Counted from the stretch's first letter, positions 33,705-42,054 are shown. The stretch: DNA of 64,000 bases from Orrella sp037026685 (GCF_037026685.1 NZ_JBANET010000001.1:248001-312000), one strand, 5' to 3'. Notes: generated by a model from the sequence alone, not told the origin. Program-made: numbers and translations.

Positions 33705-34166
33705 TCAGCCCAGCTTTTCCTTGAGCCGGCGCGAGACGGCCGACATGTCGGCGCGGCCGGCCAGCGCCGGCTTGATGATCGCCATGGCCTTGCCCATCAG
33801 GGCCGGGCCGCCGGCCCCCTCGCCGCGGGCTTGCGCAAGGGCCGCGTCGATGGCGGCCTCGATCTCTTGGCTGGTGGCCTGCTGGGGCAGGAATTCCTGC
33901 AGCACCTGCAATTCGGCCTTTTCGCTGGCCGCGGTTTCGAGCCGGCCAGCCTGCTCGAAGGCGGCAATGGATTCGCGGCGCTGCTTGGCCTGCTTTTCGA
34001 TGATGGCGGTGACCTCGGCATCGTCCAGTTCGCGGCGCTCGTCCACTTCCTTTTGCTTGATGGCGGCCTGCAGCAGGCGCAGGGTGCCCAGCCTGTCGGT
34101 GGCCTTGGCGCGCATGGCCGCCTTCACGGCCTCGGAGATACGGAGCTTGAGCGAATCTGTGCTCAT
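33705..34166 (-). CDS. GatB/YqeY domain protein
   Basis: A 153-residue cytoplasmic protein with the domain found at the C terminus of amidotransferase subunit GatB. Characteristic parts are LKLRISEAVKAAMRAKATDRLGTLRLLQAAIKQKEVDER, EVTAIIEKQAKQRRESIAAFEQAGR and the end GRADMSAVSRRLKEKLG. The GatB domain touches tRNA; free YqeY proteins are of uncertain function and often follow rpsU, which is absent here. ATG 34166 has AAGGACAAGG upstream. The 77-base gap to the thioesterase gene has a CGGCCC/GGGCCG hairpin (34208-34222). Confidence 0.88.
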   Translation of the reverse strand: MSTDSLKLRISEAVKAAMRAKATDRLGTLRLLQAAIKQKEVDERRELDDAEVTAIIEKQAKQRRESIAAFEQAGRLETAASEKAELQVLQEFLPQQATSQEIEAAIDAALAQARGEGAGGPALMGKAMAIIKPALAGRADMSAVSRRLKEKLG

Positions 34167-34243
34167 GGCGGAACCTTGTCCTTGCTTGGGGAAAAAACGT
34201 AATAGTACGGCCCTTGGGGCCGGCGAACCGGAGGCCGCGGGCC

Positions 34244-34666
34244 TTAGTCGCCGCCCGCGCGCAAGGGAATGATCTTGAAGGTTGCCGCCGCCTTGGCCAC
34301 CAGCGTGCCGTCGGCGCGGCGCACCTCGCCCTCGCAGAAGGCCAGCGTCTTGCCGCGCCGCAGGCAGCGGGCCTCGATCAGCAGATCGCCCTGGCCCGGC
34401 TCCATGAAATGGGTGTTCATGTCGATGGTGGCCATGCCCACGTTCAGCGGATCGTGGCTGCGGCCGGCCGCGCTCAGCGTGAAGTCGAGCGCGCTCATCA
34501 GCGCGCCGCCATGCACGTCGCCGCGGCTGTTGCGCAGCGCCGCCGCATAAGGCAGGCGGGTGCGCACCAGGTCGGTTTCCAGGTGCTCGGGCTCCAGGCC
34601 GATCAGGTCCATGTAGGGGATGTCCAGGCCGAAATGGCCCGGCAAGCCAGCCGCCTGGCCGCTCAT
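34244..34666 (-). CDS. PaaI-type hotdog-fold thioesterase
   Basis: A 140-residue acyl-CoA thioesterase-like protein. The hotdog signature RNSRGDVHGGALMSALDFTLSAAGR (about residues 46-70) includes the His-Gly-Gly of the PaaI group, followed by THFMEPGQGDLLIEARCLRRGKTLAFCEGEV. It starts in an ATGA overlap with the lipoprotein gene upstream, so the two are co-translated although their functions do not obviously match. The acyl substrate is unknown. Confidence 0.86.
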   Translation of the reverse strand: MSGQAAGLPGHFGLDIPYMDLIGLEPEHLETDLVRTRLPYAAALRNSRGDVHGGALMSALDFTLSAAGRSHDPLNVGMATIDMNTHFMEPGQGDLLIEARCLRRGKTLAFCEGEVRRADGTLVAKAAATFKIIPLRAGGD

Positions 34667-35103
34667 CGGGCGCCAGCCTGCTTGTCCGCCGGCACGCGCG
34701 GCATGTAGCTGCGGCAGGTCGGCACGCCGAACTCGATGGACTCGCGCAGCGCGGCCGCCGAATCGGCGTCGTACAGGCCCACGTTGAGCATGGTGATGCG
34801 CACCTGCGCACGGCCCGCGCCGGCTTCGCCGATCTCGGTGCGCGCCAGCACGCGGTTGGTCATCGGCGCGAACACCTCGACCCGCCCGCCGCCGCCCGGC
34901 TGCTCGGGCAGCACCCGCACGGCATTGTCGTTGCCCCCGCGCAGGCACTGCTGCATCTGCGCCTGCGCGCGCGCGAGGGCCTCCTGCGCGCCCACCGGCG
35001 CCTGGAACGCCTCTTCGAAGTTGCGCCTGCCGCCGTCATCGACACCGAGGGCGCAGCCGGCCAGCATCGCGGCGGCGGCGCCTGCCGCCAACATCTTGAA
35101 CAT
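34663..35103 (-). CDS. hypothetical lipoprotein
   Basis: A 146-residue protein with a lipoprotein signal: MFKMLAAGAAAAMLAGC, with the lipobox cysteine at residue 17, so it should be anchored in the outer or inner membrane facing the periplasm. After the signal come a short acidic linker and about 120 residues without a domain I recognise, including two further cysteines (QMQQCLRGG and VPTCRSY) that might form a disulfide. ATG 35103 is preceded by GGAG at the right spacing. Coupled by ATGA to the thioesterase gene. Confidence 0.8.
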   Translation of the reverse strand: MFKMLAAGAAAAMLAGCALGVDDGGRRNFEEAFQAPVGAQEALARAQAQMQQCLRGGNDNAVRVLPEQPGGGGRVEVFAPMTNRVLARTEIGEAGAGRAQVRITMLNVGLYDADSAAALRESIEFGVPTCRSYMPRVPADKQAGAR

Positions 35104-35155
35104 CGGATTCTCCAGCACTAGATGCCGGTCATTATGCTACAGCCGGCGGCCCCTG

Positions 35156-37234
35156 CTACAGCCAGCGGGCGCGGATCCGCGCGGCCACGTCCACCTGGGC
35201 GCCGGCCGGCGCGCGCCCCTGCCCCGCCGGCGGCAAGGGCTCGGGCCGCGGCAGGGCCTCGAACAGATCGGCCATGGCCTCGGAAATGAAGCGGGTGCGG
35301 CTGCCGTAGACATGCCGATCGCCCATGCCGCCCTGCTGGGTGACATAGAAGCGCTGCGGGACCAGCACGTGCAGGCTGTCGCGGGCACGGGTCAGGGCAA
35401 CGTAGAACAGGCGGCGCTCTTCCTCGATTTCTTCCTTGGTGCCGGTGGCCATGTCCGAGGGAATGCAGCCGTCCACGGCATTGAGCACGTAGACCGCCTT
35501 CCATTCCTGCCCCTTGGCCGAATGGATGGTGGACAGGATGAGATAGTCCTCGTCGCGCAGCGGCGGCCCCGATTCGGCGCTGGTGGCATCGGGCGGATCG
35601 AGGGTCAGTTCCGTCAGGAAACGCTCGCGCGAGGCGTAGCTGCCGGCCAGCCGCAGCAGCTGGTCCAGGTCGCCCTGGCGCACGCGCGCGTCGTCATGCA
35701 GCCGCTCCAGGTGCGGCTGGTACCAGCGCACGGCCAGCTCCAGTTCGGCCGGCCAGCCCGCCCGGCCCGAGGCCAATGCCTGGTAGGCCTGCACGAAACC
35801 GCGCCAGGCCTGCGCGTCGGCCTGCGGCGGCGGCGCGTGGCCGGCGATGGCCGCGACCGGATCGGCGGCCTGGCCCACGGCATCGAGCAGCCTGCCCGCG
35901 GTGGCCGGCCCCACCCCGGGCAGCAGTTGCGCCACCCGAAAGCCCGCCAGGCGGCTGCGCGGATTCTGCGCCCAGCGCAGCAGGGCCAGCACATCCTTGA
36001 TGTGCGCCGCTTCCAGGAACTTGAGCCCGCCGAACTTCACGAACGGGATGTTGCGCCGGGCCAGTTCGAGTTCGAGCGCCGCGCTGTGGCTGGCGGCACG
36101 AAACAGCACCGCCTGCGAGGTCAGGCGCACGCCGTTCTCGCGATGCGCCAGCACGCGGTCGGCCACCCAGCGCGCCTGGCCCGCCTCGTCGCTGACCGAG
36201 ACCAGCTGCGGCTTGGCGCTGGCCTGCCGGTCCGTCCACAGCGCCTTGGCATAGCGTTCGGCGGCCTGGGCGATGACGGCGTTGGATGCATCCAGGATGG
36301 GCTGGGTCGAGCGGTAGTTGCGCGTGAGCGTGACCACGCGCGCCGGCTGCGGGAACTGGCCGGGAAAATCCAGGATGTTGCGCACCGTGGCGGCGCGGAA
36401 GGAATAGATCGCCTGCGCGTCGTCGCCCACCACCGTCAGGCCCCGGCCATCGGGCTTGAGCGCCAGCAGGATGCGGGCCTGCAGCAGGTTGGTGTCCTGG
36501 TATTCGTCCACCAGCACATGGTCGAAGCGCGCGCCCATTTCCGCGGCCAGCCCGGCATCGCCCAGCATCTCGGCCCAATACAGCAGCAGGTCGTCGTAAT
36601 CCAGCGCATGCTGGGCCTGCTTGGCCGCCACATAAGCCTGGAACAGGCCGCGCAACGCGTCTTCCCAGGCCGCGCACCAGGGAAAGGCCTGCGCCAGCAC
36701 CTGCCCCAGCGGCGCCTGGCTGTTGACCGCGCGCGAATAGATCGACAGGCAGGTGCCCTTGAGCGGGAAGCGCGTCTCGGTGCTGGACAGGCCCCGTTCG
36801 TGCCTGACCATGCCCATGAGATCCTCGGCATCGCCGCGGTCATGGATGGTGAAGGTTTCCGGCAGGCCGATGCGCGGGGCGTACTCGCGCAGCAGCCGCG
36901 CGCCGATCCCGTGGAAGGTGCCCGCCCACGGCAGCGCGGGCGGCTGCGAGCCGGCAGGCAGGCCCAGCGCGCGCAGCAGCACCTGGCCCACCCGCCGCTC
37001 CATCTCCTGGGCGGCCCGGCGCGAGAAGGTCAGCATCAGGATGCGCTGCGGGTCGGCGCCGTGCAGCACGAGATTGGCCACCCGGTGCGCCAGCGTGCTG
37101 GTCTTGCCCGAGCCGGCGCCGGCAATGACCAGCAAGGCCCGGGCATCGGGCACGGCCTGCAGGCCGTGCCCGACGGCTTCGCGCTGCTCGGCGTTGAGGG
37201 TATCGAAAAGAGAAGAGTGGCGAACCGTATCCAT
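35156..37234 (-). CDS. UvrD/Rep-type superfamily I DNA helicase
   Basis: A 692-residue ATP-dependent 3'-5' DNA helicase. Walker A IAGAGSGKT has K44; LMLTFSRRAAQEMERR is motif Ia, DHVLVDEYQDTN motif II, VVGDDAQAIYSFRAA motif III, LTRNYRSTQPIL motif IV, LSTIHSAKGQEWKAVYVLNAVDG motif V and EERRLFYVALTRARDSLHVL motif VI. It is shorter than UvrD (about 720) and lacks a clear RNA-polymerase-binding C terminus; the end is rich in Pro and Ala. A LexA box stands 15 bases before the start, so it is probably damage-inducible, unlike Rep. Its relation to a second, housekeeping UvrD cannot be seen. Confidence 0.93.
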   Translation of the reverse strand: MDTVRHSSLFDTLNAEQREAVGHGLQAVPDARALLVIAGAGSGKTSTLAHRVANLVLHGADPQRILMLTFSRRAAQEMERRVGQVLLRALGLPAGSQPPALPWAGTFHGIGARLLREYAPRIGLPETFTIHDRGDAEDLMGMVRHERGLSSTETRFPLKGTCLSIYSRAVNSQAPLGQVLAQAFPWCAAWEDALRGLFQAYVAAKQAQHALDYDDLLLYWAEMLGDAGLAAEMGARFDHVLVDEYQDTNLLQARILLALKPDGRGLTVVGDDAQAIYSFRAATVRNILDFPGQFPQPARVVTLTRNYRSTQPILDASNAVIAQAAERYAKALWTDRQASAKPQLVSVSDEAGQARWVADRVLAHRENGVRLTSQAVLFRAASHSAALELELARRNIPFVKFGGLKFLEAAHIKDVLALLRWAQNPRSRLAGFRVAQLLPGVGPATAGRLLDAVGQAADPVAAIAGHAPPPQADAQAWRGFVQAYQALASGRAGWPAELELAVRWYQPHLERLHDDARVRQGDLDQLLRLAGSYASRERFLTELTLDPPDATSAESGPPLRDEDYLILSTIHSAKGQEWKAVYVLNAVDGCIPSDMATGTKEEIEEERRLFYVALTRARDSLHVLVPQRFYVTQQGGMGDRHVYGSRTRFISEAMADLFEALPRPEPLPPAGQGRAPAGAQVDVAARIRARWL

Positions 37235-37249
37235 GACGCCGAAACTATA

Positions 37250-37265
37250 CTGTATATTCATACAG
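37250..37265. promoter_or_regulatory. LexA (SOS) box between the helicase and DUF72 genes
   Basis: CTG-TATATTCATA-CAG is a consensus LexA site in the 34-base gap between two divergent starts (37234 and 37269). A TATAGT -10-like box for the helicase lies beside it on the minus strand (37249-37244). LexA bound here should repress both genes. The tiny gap implies very short or absent leaders. Confidence 0.88.
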
Positions 37266-37268
37266 ACC

Positions 37269-38189
37269 ATGCATGCCATCCCCATACTCGTGGGCACCGC
37301 CTCCTGGACCGATCCGACCTTGCTGGCCTGCGGGCGCTTTTACCCGCCGCACGCCGCGCAGCACGCCCAGGCCCGCCTGGCCTACTACGCGACGCGGTTT
37401 CCCATGGTCGAGGTCGATGCCGGCTACTATGCCCTGTTCGACCCCATGACCGCTTACCGGTGGGCGCAGCGCACGCCCCCGGGCTTCGTCTTCAACGTCA
37501 AGGCGCATCGCCTGTTCACCGGGCACGGCGCGCCGCCGCAAGCCCTGCCGGCCGACCTGCGCCGCGAACTGCCCGCCCGCGTGCCAGGCACCCTCTATTA
37601 CCGCCATTTGCCGCCGGACGTGCGCCGCGAGCTGTGGGCGCGCTTTCTGCTGGCCCTGGAGCCGCTGCGCCAGGCGGGCAAGCTGGGCGTGCTGCTGTTC
37701 CAGTTCGCGCCCTGGGTGCGCCCGGACGCCGCCGGGCGGGCCCATATCGCCCACTGCGTGGCCATGAGCCAGGGGCTGGACTGCGCCATCGAACTGCGGC
37801 GGCACGAGTGGCTGGCGGGCGCGCAGCAGGCCGCCACCCTGGCCTTCGAGCGCGAGCTGGGCGCGGCCCACGTGGTGGTGGACAGTCCCCAAGGCTTCGA
37901 GAACACCGTGGCGCCGGTCTGGCAGGCTACCCGGGACGACCTGGCCGTGGTGCGCCTGCATGGCCGCAATGCGGCCAACTGGAACGCGCCGGCCAGCGGC
38001 GCGTCCTCGGGCCGGTTCCGCTATGAATACAGCGAGCAGGAACTGGCCGAGCTGGCCCGGCGCGCCGGCCAATTGGCGGACCGGCTGCGCGCGGGCAAGC
38101 TGCATGTGGTGCTCAACACCAACTACCGCGACCAGGGCGTGCGCAACGCCAGCGGCTTCATGCAGGCGCTGGCCGCCCTGCCGCGCTAG
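37269..38189 (+). CDS. DUF72 family protein (YecE-like)
   Basis: A 306-residue TIM-barrel-like protein of unknown function. The opening ILVGTASWTDPTLL and the blocks FPMVEVDAGYYALF, TPPGFVFNVKAHRLFTGHG, KLGVLLFQFAPWVRP, CAIELRRHEWL and VVRLHGRNAANWNAP are those of the DUF72 family, which resembles sugar-phosphate isomerase and endonuclease IV folds. ATG 37269 is three bases from a LexA box and has no ribosome-binding site. Shared SOS control with a helicase hints at a DNA-repair role, but nothing in the protein proves it. Confidence 0.87.
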   Translation: MHAIPILVGTASWTDPTLLACGRFYPPHAAQHAQARLAYYATRFPMVEVDAGYYALFDPMTAYRWAQRTPPGFVFNVKAHRLFTGHGAPPQALPADLRRELPARVPGTLYYRHLPPDVRRELWARFLLALEPLRQAGKLGVLLFQFAPWVRPDAAGRAHIAHCVAMSQGLDCAIELRRHEWLAGAQQAATLAFERELGAAHVVVDSPQGFENTVAPVWQATRDDLAVVRLHGRNAANWNAPASGASSGRFRYEYSEQELAELARRAGQLADRLRAGKLHVVLNTNYRDQGVRNASGFMQALAALPR

Positions 38190-38201
38190 GCCCGGCGGCC
38201 C

Positions 38202-38417
38202 TCAATGGTGGCGCGCGTCGTCGGCCAGCTCGCCGATCAGCGCCATGACGTGCTCGGCCGCCGCCCTGGGCGATTGGCTGACGAAGGTAGGGTCTTCCAA
38301 GGGCGGCCAGCCGGGCAGAAGCGCCCGCCCGATATAGCCGCCTTCTACCGGCGCGGTCTGGATATCGGCCTGCCCTTCTTCCATTTCGACCCTTGCGGCC
38401 AGTGTCCAGTCGATCAT
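38202..38417 (-). CDS. small hypothetical protein (71 residues)
   Basis: A 71-residue acidic protein with no signal or membrane segment. The ATG at 38417 follows AGGAGGAATCGCC, a near-ideal ribosome-binding site, which is the main evidence that it is real. Recognisable features are few: IDWTLAARVEMEEGQAD at the start, a central GGYIGRALLPGWPPLEDPTF, and a His-rich end. It converges with the DUF72 gene (12 bases apart). The roughly 200 bases upstream hold a possible divergent promoter region. Function unknown. Confidence 0.65.
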   Translation of the reverse strand: MIDWTLAARVEMEEGQADIQTAPVEGGYIGRALLPGWPPLEDPTFVSQSPRAAAEHVMALIGELADDARHH

Positions 38418-38625
38418 GGCGATTCCTCCTGCGCGAGTACACGAAGTACGGAAATTCCAGTGTAGGAACCTTCCTTGCGGCAAAGGTCTCAGAGGGTTAC
38501 CGATGGCGTGGGAATGTCCGTCCCGGTCGGGACGCGCCCGGTTTCGATTCCCTGCACCCGGCGCCTGCCCCGTGGCACACTGCTGCGCAGGCCCTTGGAC
38601 GACCCGCCCCGCACCGATGCCACCG

Positions 38626-39093
38626 ATGCAAATTCTTCTGAACCTGGAATCGCCGCAACAGCCCGATGTGCGGCAACTGCTGCAACGCTCGACCGACTAC
38701 CTGATGGCGCTGTATCCGCCCGAAAGCTGCATCCTGGCCGACGAGCCGGCCCTGCTGGCCCCCGGCGCCCGCTTCTGGGTGGCGCGCCAGGGCGCGCGGC
38801 CGGTAGGCTGCTGCGCCCTGCTGCCTTTGCAGCCGGGCCGGGCCGAGATCAAGCGGCTATACGTGGACGAGCCGGCGCGCGGCGCCGGGCTGGGCAGCCG
38901 CCTGCTGCTGGCGCTGGAGCGGCAGGCCGCGCGCGACGGCGTGGCCACCGTGCTGCTGGAGACCGGCGTGCGCCAGCCCGAGGCGCTGGGCCTTTACCGC
39001 AAGCACGGCTACGTCGAACGCGGGCCTTACGGCCCCTATCGGCCCGACCCCTTGAGCATCTTCATGGAAAAACGACTGGCGGACCCGGCATGA
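38626..39093 (+). CDS. GNAT family N-acetyltransferase
   Basis: A 155-residue acetyl-CoA-dependent acyltransferase (158 if ATG 38617 is used). The GNAT core is complete: VGCCALLPLQPGRAEIKRLYVDEPARGAGLGSRLLLALERQA, where ARGAGLG binds the pyrophosphate of CoA, then ALGLYRKHGYVERGPYGPY. It resembles the small GNATs related to YafP or phosphinothricin-type enzymes, but the substrate is not identifiable. It is the first of three genes coupled by ATGA overlaps, with the spermidine-synthase-like gene next. Confidence 0.88.
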   Translation: MQILLNLESPQQPDVRQLLQRSTDYLMALYPPESCILADEPALLAPGARFWVARQGARPVGCCALLPLQPGRAEIKRLYVDEPARGAGLGSRLLLALERQAARDGVATVLLETGVRQPEALGLYRKHGYVERGPYGPYRPDPLSIFMEKRLADPA

Positions 39094-40076
39094 ACCGATA
39101 CCAGCCCTTTGGCGCGCCCCATGCCCGCCCCGGCCTGCGCCTGGCCGGCCTGCACGAAGGCGCGCGCCGGCTCCGGCGCACCCTGCCGCGCGGGCTGGCC
39201 TGCCTGCTGCTGGCGCTGTCCGCGGGCCAGGCCGCCGCCTTGCAAGTCCTGCACACCGAGGCTTCCAGCTTCTCGCCCGTGGTCGTCTACGAAGCCGGCG
39301 GCGAGCGCTGCCTGACCTTCGAGAACGCGCAGAACCTGGGCCGCCAGAGCTGCCAGGCCACCGATGGCTCGCCGCGCATGGTGCTGAACTACACGCGCAT
39401 GATGATGAGCGCGCTGGCGGTGCAGCCCGAACCGGGCCGCATCCTGGTGATCGGCCTGGGCGGGGGCACGCTGCCCATGGCGCTGGCCGCGCTGCTGCCG
39501 CAGGCCAGCATAGACACCGTGGAAATCGATCCGGCGGTCACCCGGGTGGCGCGCCAGTACTTTGGCTTCCAGACCTCCGAGCGTGTGCGGGTGCACGAAG
39601 CCGACGGCCGCGCCTTCGTCGAGCAGGCCGTGCGCGACGGGCGGCAATACGACCTGATCCTGCTCGATGCCTTCGACTACAACTACATCCCGCGCCACCT
39701 GACCACCGTCGAGTTCCTGTCGCAGGCCAAGGCCTTGCTGGCGCCGGCCGGCGTGCTGGCGGCCAACACCTTTTCCAGCAGCGGCCTGTACGACCGCGAA
39801 TCGGCCACCTACGCCAGCGTGTTCGGCCCCTACTTCAACGCCCGCTCCAACAACCGCGTGATCTTCGCGGTCAACGGCCCGCTGCCCGAGGACGCCGCCT
39901 TGCAGCGCAATGCGCGGCGCTGGGCGCCGCGGCTGGCGCCCTACGGCGTGGACCTGGAACGCGAGCTGCAGCGCTACACGCGCGAGGTGCGCTGGCCGCC
40001 CGGCACGGCCCTGCTGCGCGACGGCGATGCGCACGCGCCGGCCAACGCCGCGGCCCACGGGCAGGACCGGCCATGA
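39090..40076 (+). CDS. spermidine-synthase-like protein with N-terminal export signal or anchor
   Basis: A 328-residue protein whose residues 70-270 show the spermidine synthase/methyltransferase fold: ILVIGLGGGTLPMALAAL binds the nucleoside, DTVEIDPAV gives the acidic contact, and VHEADGRAFV and YDLILLDAFDYNYIPRHLTTVEFL complete the site. The residues that hold putrescine in true spermidine synthases are not obvious. Before the fold lies a basic region with RR (29-30) and a hydrophobic stretch LACLLLALSAGQAAA (36-50), which looks like a signal peptide or anchor. That is odd for a SAM-type enzyme. It is coupled by ATGA to genes on both sides. Confidence 0.82.
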   Translation: MNRYQPFGAPHARPGLRLAGLHEGARRLRRTLPRGLACLLLALSAGQAAALQVLHTEASSFSPVVVYEAGGERCLTFENAQNLGRQSCQATDGSPRMVLNYTRMMMSALAVQPEPGRILVIGLGGGTLPMALAALLPQASIDTVEIDPAVTRVARQYFGFQTSERVRVHEADGRAFVEQAVRDGRQYDLILLDAFDYNYIPRHLTTVEFLSQAKALLAPAGVLAANTFSSSGLYDRESATYASVFGPYFNARSNNRVIFAVNGPLPEDAALQRNARRWAPRLAPYGVDLERELQRYTREVRWPPGTALLRDGDAHAPANAAAHGQDRP

Positions 40077-40387
40077 ACATCACGCACCTGGAGCACGTGC
40101 TGTACGCGCTGGCCATGCAGGCCGCTTTCATCCTGGCCCTGCGCCGCCGCGCGCCGGGCCACTGGCTGGGCGCGACCTTCGCCATCGGCTGGTTCTTCTC
40201 GCGCGAGCACACCCAGCGCGAATACAAGCTTTTTGTGTTCGGCCAGTCGCGCGAGCACATCCGGCCCTGGGACGGCCTGCTGGGCTGGTCCTTCGACAAA
40301 TGGGCCGACGCGCTGTGCCCCACGCTGGCGGTGATCGCGGTGGCGCTCTGGATCGATTGGCGGCGCCGGCAGCGCATGCGCCGCTGA
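40073..40387 (+). CDS. small hypothetical membrane protein
   Basis: A 104-residue protein with two or three likely membrane segments (residues about 8-24, 30-42 and 84-96) and a basic RRRQRMRR end. The middle is hydrophilic with SREHTQREYKLFVFGQSREHIRPWDGLLGWSFDKWAD. It begins in an ATGA overlap with the spermidine-synthase-like gene, so it is probably translated with it. I do not recognise the family. Confidence 0.75.
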   Translation: MNITHLEHVLYALAMQAAFILALRRRAPGHWLGATFAIGWFFSREHTQREYKLFVFGQSREHIRPWDGLLGWSFDKWADALCPTLAVIAVALWIDWRRRQRMRR

Positions 40388-40408
40388 GCACCTTGCCCGG
40401 CGCGCGAC

Positions 40409-40437
40409 TTGCCGCTATCCTGTGGCGGTCGATACAT
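40409..40437 (+). promoter_or_regulatory. candidate promoter of the glycine-riboswitch transcript
   Basis: TTGCCG (40409-40414) and GATACAT (ending 40437) are spaced about 17 bases apart and lie just before the first aptamer. A weak sigma-70 match, supported mainly by position. Confidence 0.4.
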
Positions 40438-40440
40438 AGC

Positions 40441-40644
40441 CGCGCAGAAGAGTCCAGCCCGCGGGCTGGCGCCGACGGAGCAACCGCCCCGGAAACTCTC
40501 AGGCCACAGGACTGCGCGAAGCTGGACGATCTGGAGAGAGGCGCCGTGCGCGCCCACCGAAGGGGAAGCCGCCGGCCACTGGCCGCGCGGCGCAAGCTCT
40601 CAGGTACCGGGACAGATGGGGCGCAATGGCCATCGGGCCTTTGC
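40441..40644 (+). promoter_or_regulatory. tandem glycine riboswitch (gcvT element) with downstream hairpin
   Basis: Two glycine aptamers in a row. The first (40441-40518) is closed by CGCGCAG/CTGCGCG and contains the conserved AGAAGAGTCC, GCCGACGGAGCAA, GGAAACTCTCAGGC and AGGACTGC. The second (about 40528-40618) is closed by ATCTG/CAGAT and contains GGAGAGAGGC, CACCGAAGGGGAAGCC, AAGCTCTCAGGTACCGGGACAG. Both therefore keep the sequences that bind glycine in this class. A further stem GCAA-T-GGCC/GGCC-T-TTGC (40623-40644) follows without a T-run, so control may act on translation of the oxidase gene at 40668. In other bacteria this element usually turns expression on when glycine is high. Confidence 0.93.
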
Positions 40645-40667
40645 CACCCATGCCTCCTGGAGCGACC

Positions 40668-41918
40668 ATGCCCCGTATCGCCGTATTGGGCGCCGGCATC
40701 ACCGGCGTCACCACCGCTTATCTGCTCAATCAAGCCGGCCACGACGTCACCGTCGTCGACCGCCAGCTCTACCCCGCCATGGACACCTCCTACGCCAATG
40801 GCGGGCAGCTTTCGGCCAGCAACGCCGAAGTCTGGAACCAGGTATCCACCCTGGCCAAGGGGCTGCGCTGGATGTTCCAGCGGGATGCCCCGCTGCTGCT
40901 CAACCCCCTGCCCTCGTGGCACAAATATGCCTGGCTGGGCGAATTCCTGTGGGCCGTGCGCAAGTACCGCAGCAACACGATAGCCACGACCCGCATGGCC
41001 ATCGAGGCGCGCCAGCACCTGTACGCCATGGCCGAAAGCGAAGGCATAGACTTCGACCTGCAGCAACGCGGCATCCTGCACTTCTATCACGACAAGGCCG
41101 GCTTCGAGGCCGCCGCCCGCGGCAACGCGCTGCTGCGCGAAGGCGGCCTGCAACGCCATGCCGTCACTGCCGAGGAAATCCGCCGGATCGAGCCGACCCT
41201 GCAAGGCCGCTATTACGGCGGCTACTACACGCCCTCGGACGCCACGGGCGACATCCACAAGTTCACCCGCGGCCTGGCGCGGGCCTGCGAGCGGCATGGG
41301 GTGCGCTTCATGCACGGCCGCGAAATCATGGGCCTGGATTTCGGCGGCCCAGGCGTGCAGGCGCGCCTGGCGCCGCTCGATGCCGGCACCGGCCGGCTCC
41401 TGGACGAACAGGAAACCTTGCAGGCCGACGCCGTGGTCATCTGCGCCGGCGTGGGCAGCCGCCGCCTGGCCGCCATGGCGGGCGACCGGCTGAACGTCTA
41501 TCCGGTCAAGGGCTACTCCATCACCGTGCACCTGGACGACGAGGCCAGCGTCCAGGGCGCGCCCTGGACCAGCCTGCTGGACGAGCGCGCCAAGATCGTT
41601 ACCTCGCGCCTGGGCCGCGAGCGCTTTCGCGTGGCGGGCACGGCCGAGTTCAACGGCGAGAACCGCGACATCCGCGCCGACCGCATCGCGCCGCTGCTGC
41701 GCTGGACCCGCGCCAACTTCCGCATGGACACCTCGCGCGTGGTGCCCTGGGCGGGGCTGCGCCCGATGATGCCGGACATGATGCCGCGCGTGCAGCGCGG
41801 CAAGCGCCGCGGCGTCTACTACAACACCGGCCACGGGCACCTGGGCTGGACCTTGTCGGCGGCCACGGCCGCCGGCCTGGCCGGCTTGCTGCAAGCCGAC
41901 CTGGCGCCCAAGCTGTAA
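40668..41918 (+). CDS. D-amino-acid dehydrogenase / glycine-oxidase-like FAD enzyme (DadA family), copy 2
   Basis: A 416-residue flavoprotein of the DadA family. It opens with IAVLGAGITGVTTAYLLNQAGHDVTVVD (FAD site), then SYANGGQLSASNAEVWN, YYGGYYTPSDATGDIHKFTRGLARACE and the C-terminal GLRPMMPDMMPRV and NTGHGHLGWTLSAATA. ATG 40668 has CTGGAGCGACC upstream; an earlier in-frame start would read through the riboswitch. The glycine riboswitch in the leader suggests that glycine, or an amino acid formed with it, is the substrate or signal. The enzyme would release ammonia and glyoxylate from glycine, or a keto acid from a D-amino acid. Confidence 0.9.
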   Translation: MPRIAVLGAGITGVTTAYLLNQAGHDVTVVDRQLYPAMDTSYANGGQLSASNAEVWNQVSTLAKGLRWMFQRDAPLLLNPLPSWHKYAWLGEFLWAVRKYRSNTIATTRMAIEARQHLYAMAESEGIDFDLQQRGILHFYHDKAGFEAAARGNALLREGGLQRHAVTAEEIRRIEPTLQGRYYGGYYTPSDATGDIHKFTRGLARACERHGVRFMHGREIMGLDFGGPGVQARLAPLDAGTGRLLDEQETLQADAVVICAGVGSRRLAAMAGDRLNVYPVKGYSITVHLDDEASVQGAPWTSLLDERAKIVTSRLGRERFRVAGTAEFNGENRDIRADRIAPLLRWTRANFRMDTSRVVPWAGLRPMMPDMMPRVQRGKRRGVYYNTGHGHLGWTLSAATAAGLAGLLQADLAPKL

Positions 41919-42054
41919 CGCTTTGCTGGCCCCCGCCCCGCGTCGGCGGGGCGGCGCCTGCCAGCGCGCGACAGGGCTTTTCAAGTGCCAATCATTTGAA
42001 GCGTTTTCGCGCCGCCGGCGCGGTAGGCTGAAGCCTCTACGGATAGGAGGAATC

